DNA from: Dyella sp. A6
GTDB lineage: Bacteria; Pseudomonadota; Gammaproteobacteria; Xanthomonadales; Rhodanobacteraceae
Length of the DNA stretch: 64,000 nucleotides
Direction: 5' to 3'
NCBI RefSeq assembly: GCF_036320485.1
Contig: NZ_CP132911.1
Span: 806,001-870,000 of the forward strand
In this document: positions 6,493-14,796 of the stretch, piece by piece
Position numbering within the stretch: position 1 is the stretch's first letter
Layout: every line of letters starts with the position of its first letter
Translations under genes and position numbers: made by a program
Notes under the pieces: generated by a model
Seen by the model: the letters and a program-made list of their open reading frames with translations, nothing else
Database searches by the model: none
What the model was told of the DNA's origin: nothing

Positions 6493-9108
6493 GTGACCTC
6501 GAACACCCCTGCGCCGCTTGCCGCGGACGCCCCCTGGATCGTGATGAAGTTCGGCGGCACCTCTGTCGCCACGCTTCCTCGCTGGCAGAACATCCTGGAA
6601 CTGGCCACTTCCCGCCGTGCCGAAGGCGCGCGCGTGGTGGTGGTCGTTTCCGCGCTCTCGGGCATCACCGATGCGCTCAAACAGATGTGCGGCGAAGGCG
6701 ACAAGGGCAAACGCATCGAGGCGGCGCGGGCGATCGAACAGCGTCACTACGAGCTGCTCGGCCATATGGAGCTGGAACTTCCGCCCGCGCTGGATGCACG
6801 CCTGAAGGACCTGCTGGCGCTGGCCGAGGACGGCCCGGCGAAGCTGGGCGAGCTGGCCTGGCAGGCCCAGGTGCAGGCGCATGGCGAGCTGCTGTCCAGC
6901 ACGCTGGGTGCGGCCTTTCTCAGTCGCAGCGGCCTGGCCACGCAGTGGCTGGACGCCCGCGACTGCCTGGCCGCGGTCGCGCTACCGAACCAGAACGAGC
7001 GTACCAAGCTGCTCTCGGCGATGGTCGATGCCCGGCCGGAGCCGGCATTGAACGCGCGCCTGGCGGCCAAGGGCGAGGTGTTCATCACCCAGGGCTTTAT
7101 CGCGCGCGAGAGCGAGGGTCGTACCGTGCTGCTCGGCCGTGGTGGTTCGGACACTTCCGCCTCGTATTTCGGCGCGCTGCTGAAGGCGGCCCGGGTGGAG
7201 ATCTGGACCGACGTGGCCGGCATGTTCACCGCCAACCCGCGCCAGGTGCCCGGTGCCCGCCTGCTGCAGAAGCTGGACTACGAAGAGGCGCAGGAAATCG
7301 CTTCCACCGGTGCCAAGGTGCTGCACCCGCGCTGCCTGTCGCCGCTGCGCGAACCGCGCGTGCCGCTGCTGGTGAAGGACACCAACCGGCCCGAGCTGGA
7401 AGGCACGGTGATCGGCCCGCAGGTGCGTGAGCATGCGCCCAGCGTGAAGGCGATCAGCGCGCGCAAGGGCATCACCCTGGTGTCGATGGAATCGGTCGGC
7501 ATGTGGCAGCAGGTCGGTTTTCTTGCCGACGTGTTCGCCCAGTTCAAGCAGCATGGCCTGTCGGTGGACCTGATCGGTTCGGCCGAGACCAACGTCACTG
7601 TCTCGCTGGACCCCACCGAGAACCTGCTCGACTCCGATGCGGTGGCCGCGCTGGCCGCCGATCTGGCCAAGGTGTGCCGGGTGAAGGTGATCGCGCCGTG
7701 TGCGGCGATCACCCTGGTCGGGCGGGGCATGCGCTCGATGCTGCACACGTTGTCGACCGTGCTGGCTGAGTTCGGCCAGTTGCGCGTGCACCTGATCTCG
7801 CAGTCGTCGAACAACCTCAACCTCACCTTCGTGGTGGACGAGAACGTGGTCGACGAGCTGCTGCCGCACCTGCACGAACTGCTGATCGCTGCGGGCGCGC
7901 TGCGCACCGACGACAGCGCGCTGTTCGGACCCAGCTGGCAGAGCCTGTATGGCAGCGGCGAGGTGGCCATTTCGTCCGCGTGGTGGCGCGAACCGGGGCA
8001 GCGCAAGCGGCTGCTGGGGATCGCTGCCGAGGCCACGCCGCGCTACGTCTACCACCTGCCCACGGTGCGCTCACAGGCGCAGTCGCTGAAGCAGCTGGGC
8101 GCGGTGGACCGGCTGCATTACGCGGTGAAGGCGAATACCCATCCGGCGATCCTGTCGGCCCTGGCTGAAGAAGGTTTCGCGTTCGAGTGCGTGTCGCCGG
8201 GCGAACTGGATGCTGTATCGGCGACGGTGCCAACCGAGGTGCCGCTGCTGTTCACGCCGAATTTCGCCTCGCGCTCGGACTTCGAGCGCGGCCTGGCCAC
8301 ACGCGCCACCATCACGCTGGATGCGCTGTACCCGGTGGAGCACTGGGGCGAGCTGTTCCGCGGTCGCGAGGTGTCGCTGCGGGTTGATCTGGGGCGCGGC
8401 CTGGGACATCACGAGAAGGTGCGTACCGGCGGCAGCGGCAGCAAGTTCGGCCTGCCGGTGGACCAGCTCGACAGCTTCCTGCGGCACGCCGACGCCCACG
8501 GCATCACGGTGCGCGGACTGCATGCGCACCTGGGCTCGGGCATTCTCGACCCGAAGCATTGGGGCGAGGTTTACGGACAGCTGGCCAGCCTGGCCGAGCG
8601 CATCGGCAGCATTGCCTTCCTCAACATCGGCGGTGGCCTTGGGGTGCCTTCGCATCCCGGCGAGGCGCGGCTTGACCTGGCCGCGCTGGACACGGTGCTG
8701 CGCCAGGTCAAGGCCGCGTATCCGCACTATCAGCTGTGGATGGAGCCGGGCCGCTACCTGGTGGCCGATGCCGGCGTGCTGCTGGCCCGTGTGACCCAGA
8801 CCAAGGGCAAGGGCGGCTGGCGCTATCTGGGTGTGGATACCGGCATGAACAGCCTGATCCGCCCGGCGCTGTACGACGCCTGGCACGAGATCGCCAACCT
8901 CAGCCGGCTGGGCGAAGAGGCCGACGGCCTGTTCCAGGTGGTCGGTCCGATCTGCGAGAGCGGCGATGTGCTGGGCAGCGACCGTCGTCTGCCGGAACCG
9001 GCCGAGGGCGACGTCGTGCTGATCGCCCAGGCGGGTGCCTACGGCAAGGTCATGTCCTCGCCCTACAACCTGCGTGGTGATACGGAAGAGGTCGTGCTGG
9101 ACGACTGA
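6493..9108 (+). CDS. Bifunctional aspartate kinase / diaminopimelate decarboxylase
   Basis: Fusion of the first and last enzymes of lysine synthesis, 871 residues. The N-terminal aspartokinase (about 15-310) has the phosphate-binding KFGGTS at 19-24 and the ASTGAKVLHPR substrate loop, followed by paired ACT-type regulatory domains (about 320-475). The C-terminal part (about 490-871) is a PLP-dependent DAP decarboxylase: Lys546 in HYAVKAN is the expected PLP lysine, GGGLGVP binds phosphate, EPGRYLVADAG and Cys821 in ICESGDVLG are family marks. The GTG start gives a protein beginning just before the kinase domain. This fusion is known from Xanthomonadales. It feeds lysine and DAP for peptidoglycan, matching the murL-murD2 genes downstream. 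Confidence 0.95.
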   Translation: MTSNTPAPLAADAPWIVMKFGGTSVATLPRWQNILELATSRRAEGARVVVVVSALSGITDALKQMCGEGDKGKRIEAARAIEQRHYELLGHMELELPPALDARLKDLLALAEDGPAKLGELAWQAQVQAHGELLSSTLGAAFLSRSGLATQWLDARDCLAAVALPNQNERTKLLSAMVDARPEPALNARLAAKGEVFITQGFIARESEGRTVLLGRGGSDTSASYFGALLKAARVEIWTDVAGMFTANPRQVPGARLLQKLDYEEAQEIASTGAKVLHPRCLSPLREPRVPLLVKDTNRPELEGTVIGPQVREHAPSVKAISARKGITLVSMESVGMWQQVGFLADVFAQFKQHGLSVDLIGSAETNVTVSLDPTENLLDSDAVAALAADLAKVCRVKVIAPCAAITLVGRGMRSMLHTLSTVLAEFGQLRVHLISQSSNNLNLTFVVDENVVDELLPHLHELLIAAGALRTDDSALFGPSWQSLYGSGEVAISSAWWREPGQRKRLLGIAAEATPRYVYHLPTVRSQAQSLKQLGAVDRLHYAVKANTHPAILSALAEEGFAFECVSPGELDAVSATVPTEVPLLFTPNFASRSDFERGLATRATITLDALYPVEHWGELFRGREVSLRVDLGRGLGHHEKVRTGGSGSKFGLPVDQLDSFLRHADAHGITVRGLHAHLGSGILDPKHWGEVYGQLASLAERIGSIAFLNIGGGLGVPSHPGEARLDLAALDTVLRQVKAAYPHYQLWMEPGRYLVADAGVLLARVTQTKGKGGWRYLGVDTGMNSLIRPALYDAWHEIANLSRLGEEADGLFQVVGPICESGDVLGSDRRLPEPAEGDVVLIAQAGAYGKVMSSPYNLRGDTEEVVLDD

Positions 9109-9364
9109 CGCGTCCATCCGCGCCGTGCCATGCAGGCCAAGATGGCCGGTGCCGGCACGCGATCGGGCGTGATTCCGCCGACGTCGCATGCCGGATGCGG
9201 CCATGGTTGTGGCATGCGGCGGCGGCTGGCATGGCGGGCTGCCGGCGAAAGGCAGGGCGCGCTGGAGTCAGACGCTACGGCGCGGCGCGTTTCTGGGACA
9301 ATGGCGTACTGACAAACATCGAGAGTGTGCCGGCGGCGATTCTGCAAGCCCAGGCAGACTCGAT

Positions 9365-9382
9365 CCCTCACCCCGGTGAGGG
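9365..9382 (+). promoter_or_regulatory. Perfect inverted repeat just upstream of murL
   Basis: CCCTCACC-CC-GGTGAGGG, 8-bp arms with a 2-bp centre, ends 20 nt before the GTG start of murL and abuts its GGGAG ribosome-binding region. It could be an operator or, in RNA, a hairpin next to the ribosome-binding site. The preceding 250 bp (9109-9364) hold no gene I can support; a GGGACAAT at 9295-9302 resembles a -10 box. Confidence 0.3.
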
Positions 9383-9402
9383 CTGGCGGGAGACCCGAGA
9401 GA

Positions 9403-10746
9403 GTGACCACAACCATCCAACCGCGCCTGACCCAGGTATTCCGCTTCCTGCATGCGCGCTATGCGGACGGCGTGGCCGAGCTGGCCTACGCCTTCGACGA
9501 CGGCGCGCCGATGGTCGAGCGGATCCGCTTTCCCGCCGCGCCGGCGCTGCCGCCGGCCCGTCAGGCGGCGTTCGATGCCGCGTTGAAGCTGCTGCATCTG
9601 GTGGCCGGCGTCAGCTACTACAAGGCCGGCGTGCCGCCGACCATCGAGCTGGCCGATGGCCCGCTGGACGACGCCACCGCGGATCTGCTCGACGCGCTCT
9701 ACCTGCACGGGCTGGCCGAGTTCGCCTATCGCAACGGGCTGGATCTGCGCGGACGCATCTGCTTCCCGCGTGGTGGCGCCGGTGCCGCGCCGGCCACGGC
9801 ACTGGGGCTGCCCAAGCGGACCCTGGTGCCGATCGGCGGCGGCAAGGATTCCCTGGTGGCAGTCGAGGCGGTGAAGTCGATCGGCGGCGAGGCGACGGCG
9901 GTCTGGGTCGGCAATTCGCCATTGATCGCCGCCTGTGCCGAACGGACCGGCCTGCCCATGCTGAACATCCAGCGCGAACTGGCACCGGAACTGTTCGAGC
10001 TGAACCGGCTTGGTGCGTGGAACGGGCATATCCCGGTCACCGCGGTGAATTCGGCGATCCTGGTGCTGGCGGCGATCCTGTATGGCCACGATTCCATCGC
10101 CTTCGCCAACGAGCGCTCCGCCTCGGCGGCCACGCTGGAATACGAAGGCCAGCAGGTGAACCACCAGTGGAGCAAGGGCTACGCCTTCGAGACGCTGCTG
10201 TCCGACTGGCTGCATTCTCACGTGGCGGCCGACCTCGACTACTGCTCGCTGCTGCGCCCGTATTCCGAGCTGGCGGTGACGCGCGCCTTCGCCCGGCTCA
10301 CGCCATATTTCGACACCTTTTCCAGCTGTAACCGCAACTTCCGCATCCTGGGTCCCAAGCCGGCTGATCGCTGGTGCGGGCAGTGCCCGAAGTGCCACTT
10401 CGTGTTCCTGGCGCTGGCGCCGTTCCTGCCCAAGCCGCGACTGCTGGCGATCTTCGGCCGCAACCTGCTGGATGACGACGCGCAGGCCGCCGGTTTCGAC
10501 GCGCTGCTGGAATACCAGGACCACAAGCCGTTCGAATGTGTCGGCGAAGGCGCCGAGGCGCGTGCCGCGATGCATGCGTTGAGCCAGCGGCCGGAGTGGG
10601 CGGAGGATGCGTTGGTGGCGCGTTTCCGCAGCGAGATCCTGCCGCAGCTCGACGCCTCGCAGCTGGCGCTGGAACCCTGGTTGCAGCCATCGGCCGAGCA
10701 TCGCGTGCCGGCCCGCTTGCAGGCGGCGCTCAAGGTCATCGCTTGA
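9403..10746 (+). CDS. murL: UDP-MurNAc-L-Ala-L-Glu epimerase (MurL)
   Basis: Epimerase that converts the terminal L-Glu of UDP-MurNAc-L-Ala-L-Glu to D-Glu, replacing the usual glutamate racemase MurI route to D-glutamate; described from Xanthomonas with MurD2. It has 447 residues. A PP-loop-like nucleotide motif (IGGGKDSLVAVEAV, about residue 145) suggests adenylation of the substrate, and WCGQCPKCHFVF is a paired-cysteine motif. The GTG start is preceded by GGGAG. Its TGA overlaps the ATG of the next gene by one base (TGATG), which is the murD2 homologue, and this partnership is the strongest support for the call. I assign by recognised family and context, not by a search. Confidence 0.88.
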   Translation: MTTTIQPRLTQVFRFLHARYADGVAELAYAFDDGAPMVERIRFPAAPALPPARQAAFDAALKLLHLVAGVSYYKAGVPPTIELADGPLDDATADLLDALYLHGLAEFAYRNGLDLRGRICFPRGGAGAAPATALGLPKRTLVPIGGGKDSLVAVEAVKSIGGEATAVWVGNSPLIAACAERTGLPMLNIQRELAPELFELNRLGAWNGHIPVTAVNSAILVLAAILYGHDSIAFANERSASAATLEYEGQQVNHQWSKGYAFETLLSDWLHSHVAADLDYCSLLRPYSELAVTRAFARLTPYFDTFSSCNRNFRILGPKPADRWCGQCPKCHFVFLALAPFLPKPRLLAIFGRNLLDDDAQAAGFDALLEYQDHKPFECVGEGAEARAAMHALSQRPEWAEDALVARFRSEILPQLDASQLALEPWLQPSAEHRVPARLQAALKVIA

Positions 10747-12101
10747 TGCGCATCGCCGAGCTGGCGGGGCGGCGCGTCGCGGTCTGGGGTTTCGGCCGCG
10801 AAGGGCGCGCGGCGATCCGCGCGATCCGCAGCCGCCTGCCGGCGTTGCCGCTGGCACTGTATTGCCGTGCCGACGAGGCCGATGTCGCGCGGGCCTTCGA
10901 TGCCGCGCTCACCGTGTACGGCCACGAACCGGAAGCGGTGGCGTTGTCGGCCTACGACGTGGTGGTGAAGTCGCCGGGCATTTCCGCCTACAAGCCGGCC
11001 GTGGTCACCGCGCAGGCGCAGGGTACCGCGTTCACCTCGGGCACGGCGCTGTGGTTTGGCGAACATCCGGACGCGCGGGTGGCCGGCGTCACCGGCACCA
11101 AGGGCAAAAGCACCACGTCGGCGATGCTGGCGCACCTGGCCCGTGCGCTGGGCGTGCGCACCGCACTGGCCGGCAACATCGGCCTGCCGCTGCTGGAGTT
11201 GCTGGATGCGAGCGCCGAGCTGTGGACGATCGAGCTGTCCAGTTTCCAGACCGGCGAAGCCGGCCCGCTGGAGCTGGGCGTGGTCACAAGCCTTTACGAA
11301 GAACACCTAGACTGGCACGGCACGCGCGAACGCTACGTGGCCGACAAACTGAAGCTGGCCGATGCGGCCCGCACGCTGCTGGTCAATGGCCAGCAGGCCG
11401 GGTTGCTGGAGCTGACCGCCGCCCACCCGCAGCGTCTGCTGTTCGGCACCGAGCCGGGCTGGCATGTGGCGGATGGCTGGATCGTTCGTGGCGCGCAGCC
11501 CGTATTCGAGCTGGCGGCGATGTCCGCGCCCGGCCTGCACAATGCACTCAACGCCTGCGCGGCACTCGCGGCACTGGATGCACTGGGTCTGGACGCGGTG
11601 CGCGCCGCGGCCGCGCTGGCCAGCTTCCGGCCGTTGCCGCACCGGCTGCATCCGCTGGGCGAACGCGACGGCATGCACTGGGTCGACGACTCGATCAGCA
11701 CCACGCCGGAAGCCACGCTCGCTGCGCTGGACAGCCTGGCTGGCCGCGAGGTGACCGTGATCGTGGGCGGTTACGAGCGCGGACTGGACTGGTCGCATTT
11801 CGTGCAGGCGACACGCGATCGCTGCGGCCTGCGCGTGATCACCCAGGGGGCCAACGGGCCACGTATCGCTGACGCCTTGCGCCATGTCCGCACCGAGTTG
11901 CCGCTGGGCGAGGCCGACGATTTTGCGGATGCCGTCGCCATGGCGCGGACGGTCACCCCGCAGGGTGGCGTGGTGCTGCTTTCGCCGGGCGCGCCCAGCT
12001 TCGACCAGTTCAGGGACTATGCGGAGCGCGGTCGGCGTTTTGCCGGCCTGGCCGGTTTCGATGAGGACGGTGCGGGTATCGCCGGACTCGGCGTGGCCTG
12101 A
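10746..12101 (+). CDS. murD2: UDP-MurNAc-L-Ala--L-glutamate ligase (MurD2)
   Basis: Mur ligase of 451 residues resembling MurD. It carries an N-terminal Rossmann-like domain (VAVWGFGREGRAA), the ATP loop GVTGTKGKSTTSAML (about residue 117), the central ligase domain (ELSSFQTGE, HLDWHGT) and the C-terminal domain (LPHRLHPLGERDGMHWVDDSISTTPEA). Being coupled to murL, it most likely adds L-Glu rather than D-Glu to UDP-MurNAc-L-Ala, as shown for the Xanthomonas MurD2; an ordinary MurD cannot be excluded from sequence alone. It acts in the cytoplasm in peptidoglycan precursor synthesis. Confidence 0.88.
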   Translation: MRIAELAGRRVAVWGFGREGRAAIRAIRSRLPALPLALYCRADEADVARAFDAALTVYGHEPEAVALSAYDVVVKSPGISAYKPAVVTAQAQGTAFTSGTALWFGEHPDARVAGVTGTKGKSTTSAMLAHLARALGVRTALAGNIGLPLLELLDASAELWTIELSSFQTGEAGPLELGVVTSLYEEHLDWHGTRERYVADKLKLADAARTLLVNGQQAGLLELTAAHPQRLLFGTEPGWHVADGWIVRGAQPVFELAAMSAPGLHNALNACAALAALDALGLDAVRAAAALASFRPLPHRLHPLGERDGMHWVDDSISTTPEATLAALDSLAGREVTVIVGGYERGLDWSHFVQATRDRCGLRVITQGANGPRIADALRHVRTELPLGEADDFADAVAMARTVTPQGGVVLLSPGAPSFDQFRDYAERGRRFAGLAGFDEDGAGIAGLGVA

Positions 12102-12119
12102 GAGCGACGCTGTGCCGAA

Positions 12120-12145
12120 CACCACGGAACCGGGGTTCCGTGGTG
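12120..12145. terminator. Hairpin between convergent murD2 and DUF3597 genes
   Basis: CACCACGGAACC-GG-GGTTCCGTGGTG is a perfect 12-bp stem with a 2-base centre, located between two converging genes. There is no U-run on either side, so it is a terminator-like hairpin rather than a textbook intrinsic terminator. Confidence 0.5.
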
Positions 12146-12154
12146 CCGTCTCGC

Positions 12155-12544
12155 TCAGTGCCTGAGGCTGTCGGGAATCGTGCCGCCGTTCTCGGCGAGC
12201 TTCTGCATCACCGCCTTGAGCAGGGCGACGTTTTCTTCCGCGGTACCGTCGGCGGCCACATGCACGTCGAGCTCATTGGCCAGCTGCTTGCGTGCCGCGA
12301 GGCTGGAATCCATGTCGAGCAGCTTGAGCAGGTCGACAATCGACTGGTGCCAGTTGCTGGGCTGGCCCTTGTCGGCGGCGAGCTTGGTCAACACGGCCTC
12401 GACATCGACCGGTGCGGGCGCGGCCTGTGCAGCGGGCGTGGCGGCTGGTGTTGCGGCAGGCGCATCGCCGGCTGCGGGGGTGGTGGCCGTGCCGGCGCTG
12501 TCGTGGTGAAAGATCTTGTCCAGGATGGTCCCGAATATGCTCAT
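12155..12544 (-). CDS. DUF3597 domain protein
   Basis: Small protein of 129 residues. It has a short N terminus (SIFGTILDKIFHH), an Ala/Pro/Thr-rich linker (about 17-48), and a C-terminal domain with VDVEAVLTKLAADKG, NWHQSIVDLLKLLDMDSSLAARKQLANEL, which matches DUF3597. The function of this family is unknown to me; no signal peptide or membrane segment is present. The ATG is preceded by GGAG at good spacing. It stands as a single-gene unit facing murD2. Confidence 0.8.
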   Translation of the reverse strand: MSIFGTILDKIFHHDSAGTATTPAAGDAPAATPAATPAAQAAPAPVDVEAVLTKLAADKGQPSNWHQSIVDLLKLLDMDSSLAARKQLANELDVHVAADGTAEENVALLKAVMQKLAENGGTIPDSLRH

Positions 12545-12680
12545 CGCACTTTATCTCCATGATGTGTGATTGATGTCTGCGACCGGGGTCGCTCCATGAG
12601 CATGGCGTGAAAACGGTTATGCGCTGGTAAACGGCTGGCGTGCGGTTGGGCATGGCATCAGCCGGATTCAAGCTGGTGCC

Positions 12681-12722
12681 GGCATGGCCGAAACCATGCC
12701 TGATGGAGCGCGACGATATACT
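12681..12722 (+). promoter_or_regulatory. Candidate promoter of the GGDEF gene with operator-like repeat
   Basis: GGCATGG-CCGAAA-CCATGCC (12681-12700) is a perfect 7-bp inverted repeat placed where the -35 box would be for a good -10 box TATACT at 12717-12722. No TTGACA-like -35 is present, which would fit an activator-dependent promoter. Confidence 0.35.
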
Positions 12723-12765
12723 GGGGTGACGTCGCGGCCATTTCATGACTGCAGTGGGGGGCGTA

Positions 12766-12891
12766 ATGACAGTTGCGATCGAGCGGTGGGAGGCGATGGA
12801 TGCCTTGCCAGAGCCTGCGATGGCGCGAGGACGGGGCGTGTTTCGGCCAGATGGCTGCGCGTCTGCCGTTCCGCCGCCGGCATCGGTCTAG
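12766..12891 (+). CDS. Possible 41-residue upstream leader ORF
   Basis: ATG at 12766 is preceded by a strong GGGGGG ribosome-binding stretch and opens a frame of 41 codons (MTVAIERWEAMDALPEP...) ending in TAG at 12889-12891, 26 nt before the start of the diaguanylate cyclase gene. The peptide matches no family I know and has no membrane segment. It may be a translated leader or chance. Confidence 0.25.
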   Translation: MTVAIERWEAMDALPEPAMARGRGVFRPDGCASAVPPPASV

Positions 12892-12917
12892 CCGGCTCCG
12901 GCCGGGCGGTTATCGAT

Positions 12918-14714
12918 ATGTCACGGTTCCCGGGTCGCTTCGGAAGATGGTTTGTCCGGGCGGGTCTGGTCGGCTGCGTGTGGGCCTGCTGCGCATGGGC
13001 ATGGGTACCGCTGGCGCACGCGGCTGCGTCGATCGAGCATCCCGGTCGTTTTCTCGACCGGACCGAGGCGCTGGAAACCAAGGATCATGCCCGCTTCGTG
13101 CAGCGGCTGGCCCGGATCCATCGCGAAAATCCGCCGCTTAGCCCAGTCGAACGCTGGCACCTGCGCTATCTGGATGCATGGCAGACGATGTTTGAGGGCG
13201 ACCTGATCAAGTCGGCCAGTGAATTCCGCGCGGTGATCGATCATTCCGGCAACCCTGTGCTGGTTGCGAAGGCCTCGGCCCAACTGCTCAGCAACCTGGG
13301 CATGAGTCGTCACTACAAGCAGGCTTTCGAGCTGGCCAATCACCTGATGGGCAGCCTGTCGACGACGACCGATCCCAAGGCACGGCTGATGTTGCTGGCT
13401 AATCTTTCGCAGATGCTGAACCTGGCTGGTCAGACCGATCTTGCCGTCAAGTACGCACGGATGATGGAGAGCGAGATCCCGGCGGGACAGCCGCAGTGTC
13501 ATGCCTATTTCTTCGAACTGTCCGCGCTTTACAACGGCGGCGGGCTGACCTCGTCCAGCCGCGAGTTCCGGCGCACCATCGACAGTTGCGTCGATGCGGG
13601 TCAGCCACTGCTGGCGAATGCCGCGCGGCTGACTCTCAGCGAGCAGTATCTGGATGAACAGAAGCCGCTCAGTACGCTGGACATACTGGACCGCATCGCC
13701 GCCAGCGTGAACACGATCGGCTATTTCCCCAGCCGATTGTCGACCCAGGTCCAGTACGCCATGGCCTATGCCCAGCTGGGACAGGACGACAAGGCGCGCA
13801 AGGCGGCGCTTGCCGCTGTCGCCATGTGTCGCCCGGATTACGTCAGCGACTGGTTGACGATGGCCTACAGGCTGCTTTACCAGGTGGCGCAGAAGAAGGG
13901 CGACAGTGCCACTGCGCTGCGCTACTACAAACTCTACGTGGCCCACGACAAGCAGCAGATCGATGACGTCAGCGCGCGCGCGCTGGCCTATGCCATGGCA
14001 CGGCAACAGGTGCTGGCGCAGCAGCTGGATACCGAGCGGCTGAGCAAGCAGAACCGGATCCTGCGCCTGCAGCAGGCACTGGATACCAAGGCGGTGGAAA
14101 ACGGCCGGCTGTTTATCGCGCTGTTGCTGATGGCGCTGCTGTTCGGCGGCTTCTGGCTGCTAAGGCTGAAGCGTTCGCAACTGCGCTTCAAGCAGCTGTC
14201 GAGCATGGACGGCCTGACTGGCACCTTGAATCACCAGCACTTCATGGGCGAGGCAGACCGCGTACTGCAGGCACAGAAAAAGCTGGCTGCGGAAAACTGC
14301 CTGATGTTCATCGACCTGGACCATTTCAAGCAGATCAACGACACCCATGGCCATGCGGTGGGCGACGCGGTGCTCAAGCGCACGGTGGCGGTGTGCCGGG
14401 AGTTGCTGGGGCCGAGTGACCTGTTCGGCCGTCTGGGTGGCGAGGAGTTCGCGATGCTGCTGCCCGGTTGCCCGTGTGAGCGTGGCAGGGATGTCGCCGA
14501 ACGGATCCGGGCAGCGATCGAGGCGGCGACGGTGGTGGACGAGGAACGTGTCGTCACGTTTTCCGCCAGTGTCGGCGTGGCCTGCACGGACGTCAGCGGC
14601 TACGAAGTGCAGCATCTGTGCCGTGATACCGACGCCGCGCTCTATCGCGCCAAGCGCGCCGGACGCAACCGGGTGGTCGTCAGCACCGCCGGCGACGACC
14701 TGGTCGAGGCCTGA
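12918..14714 (+). CDS. Membrane diguanylate cyclase with periplasmic TPR-like sensor
   Basis: Makes cyclic di-GMP from GTP; 598 residues. After a signal-like hydrophobic segment (about 12-35, ending AHAAA) comes a long alpha-helical-repeat region (about 40-390) that should lie in the periplasm, a coiled-coil stretch, one membrane helix (LFIALLLMALLFGGFWLL) and a C-terminal GGDEF domain. The active site reads GGEEF at 507-511, so it should be active. The inhibitory I-site RxxD is broken: the Arg position is Gly498 while Asp501 remains. The ATG at 12918 is chosen because upstream in-frame residues are Arg/Cys-rich and unlike a protein N terminus. The signal it senses is unknown. Confidence 0.88.
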   Translation: MSRFPGRFGRWFVRAGLVGCVWACCAWAWVPLAHAAASIEHPGRFLDRTEALETKDHARFVQRLARIHRENPPLSPVERWHLRYLDAWQTMFEGDLIKSASEFRAVIDHSGNPVLVAKASAQLLSNLGMSRHYKQAFELANHLMGSLSTTTDPKARLMLLANLSQMLNLAGQTDLAVKYARMMESEIPAGQPQCHAYFFELSALYNGGGLTSSSREFRRTIDSCVDAGQPLLANAARLTLSEQYLDEQKPLSTLDILDRIAASVNTIGYFPSRLSTQVQYAMAYAQLGQDDKARKAALAAVAMCRPDYVSDWLTMAYRLLYQVAQKKGDSATALRYYKLYVAHDKQQIDDVSARALAYAMARQQVLAQQLDTERLSKQNRILRLQQALDTKAVENGRLFIALLLMALLFGGFWLLRLKRSQLRFKQLSSMDGLTGTLNHQHFMGEADRVLQAQKKLAAENCLMFIDLDHFKQINDTHGHAVGDAVLKRTVAVCRELLGPSDLFGRLGGEEFAMLLPGCPCERGRDVAERIRAAIEAATVVDEERVVTFSASVGVACTDVSGYEVQHLCRDTDAALYRAKRAGRNRVVVSTAGDDLVEA

Positions 14715-14742
14715 GCACGGCGACTGGCCGGAGCGCGGCACG

Positions 14743-14772
14743 AAAAAGGCCGCATCCATCACGGATGCGGCC
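14743..14772 (-). terminator. Intrinsic terminator of the M13 peptidase gene
   Basis: On the minus strand GGCCGCATCC-GTGAT-GGATGCGGCC (perfect 10-bp stem) is followed by TTTTT, 24 nt beyond the peptidase stop codon. Confidence 0.85.
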
Positions 14773-14796
14773 TGGATGCCGGCGATGCCGGGCCTG

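Larger units (their letters stand above)
12545..12917. other. Intergenic region between DUF3597 and GGDEF genes
   Basis: This 373-bp divergent region holds a perfect inverted repeat, a -10-like box and a short open reading frame, listed separately. Outside those I see nothing gene-like. Confidence 0.6.
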
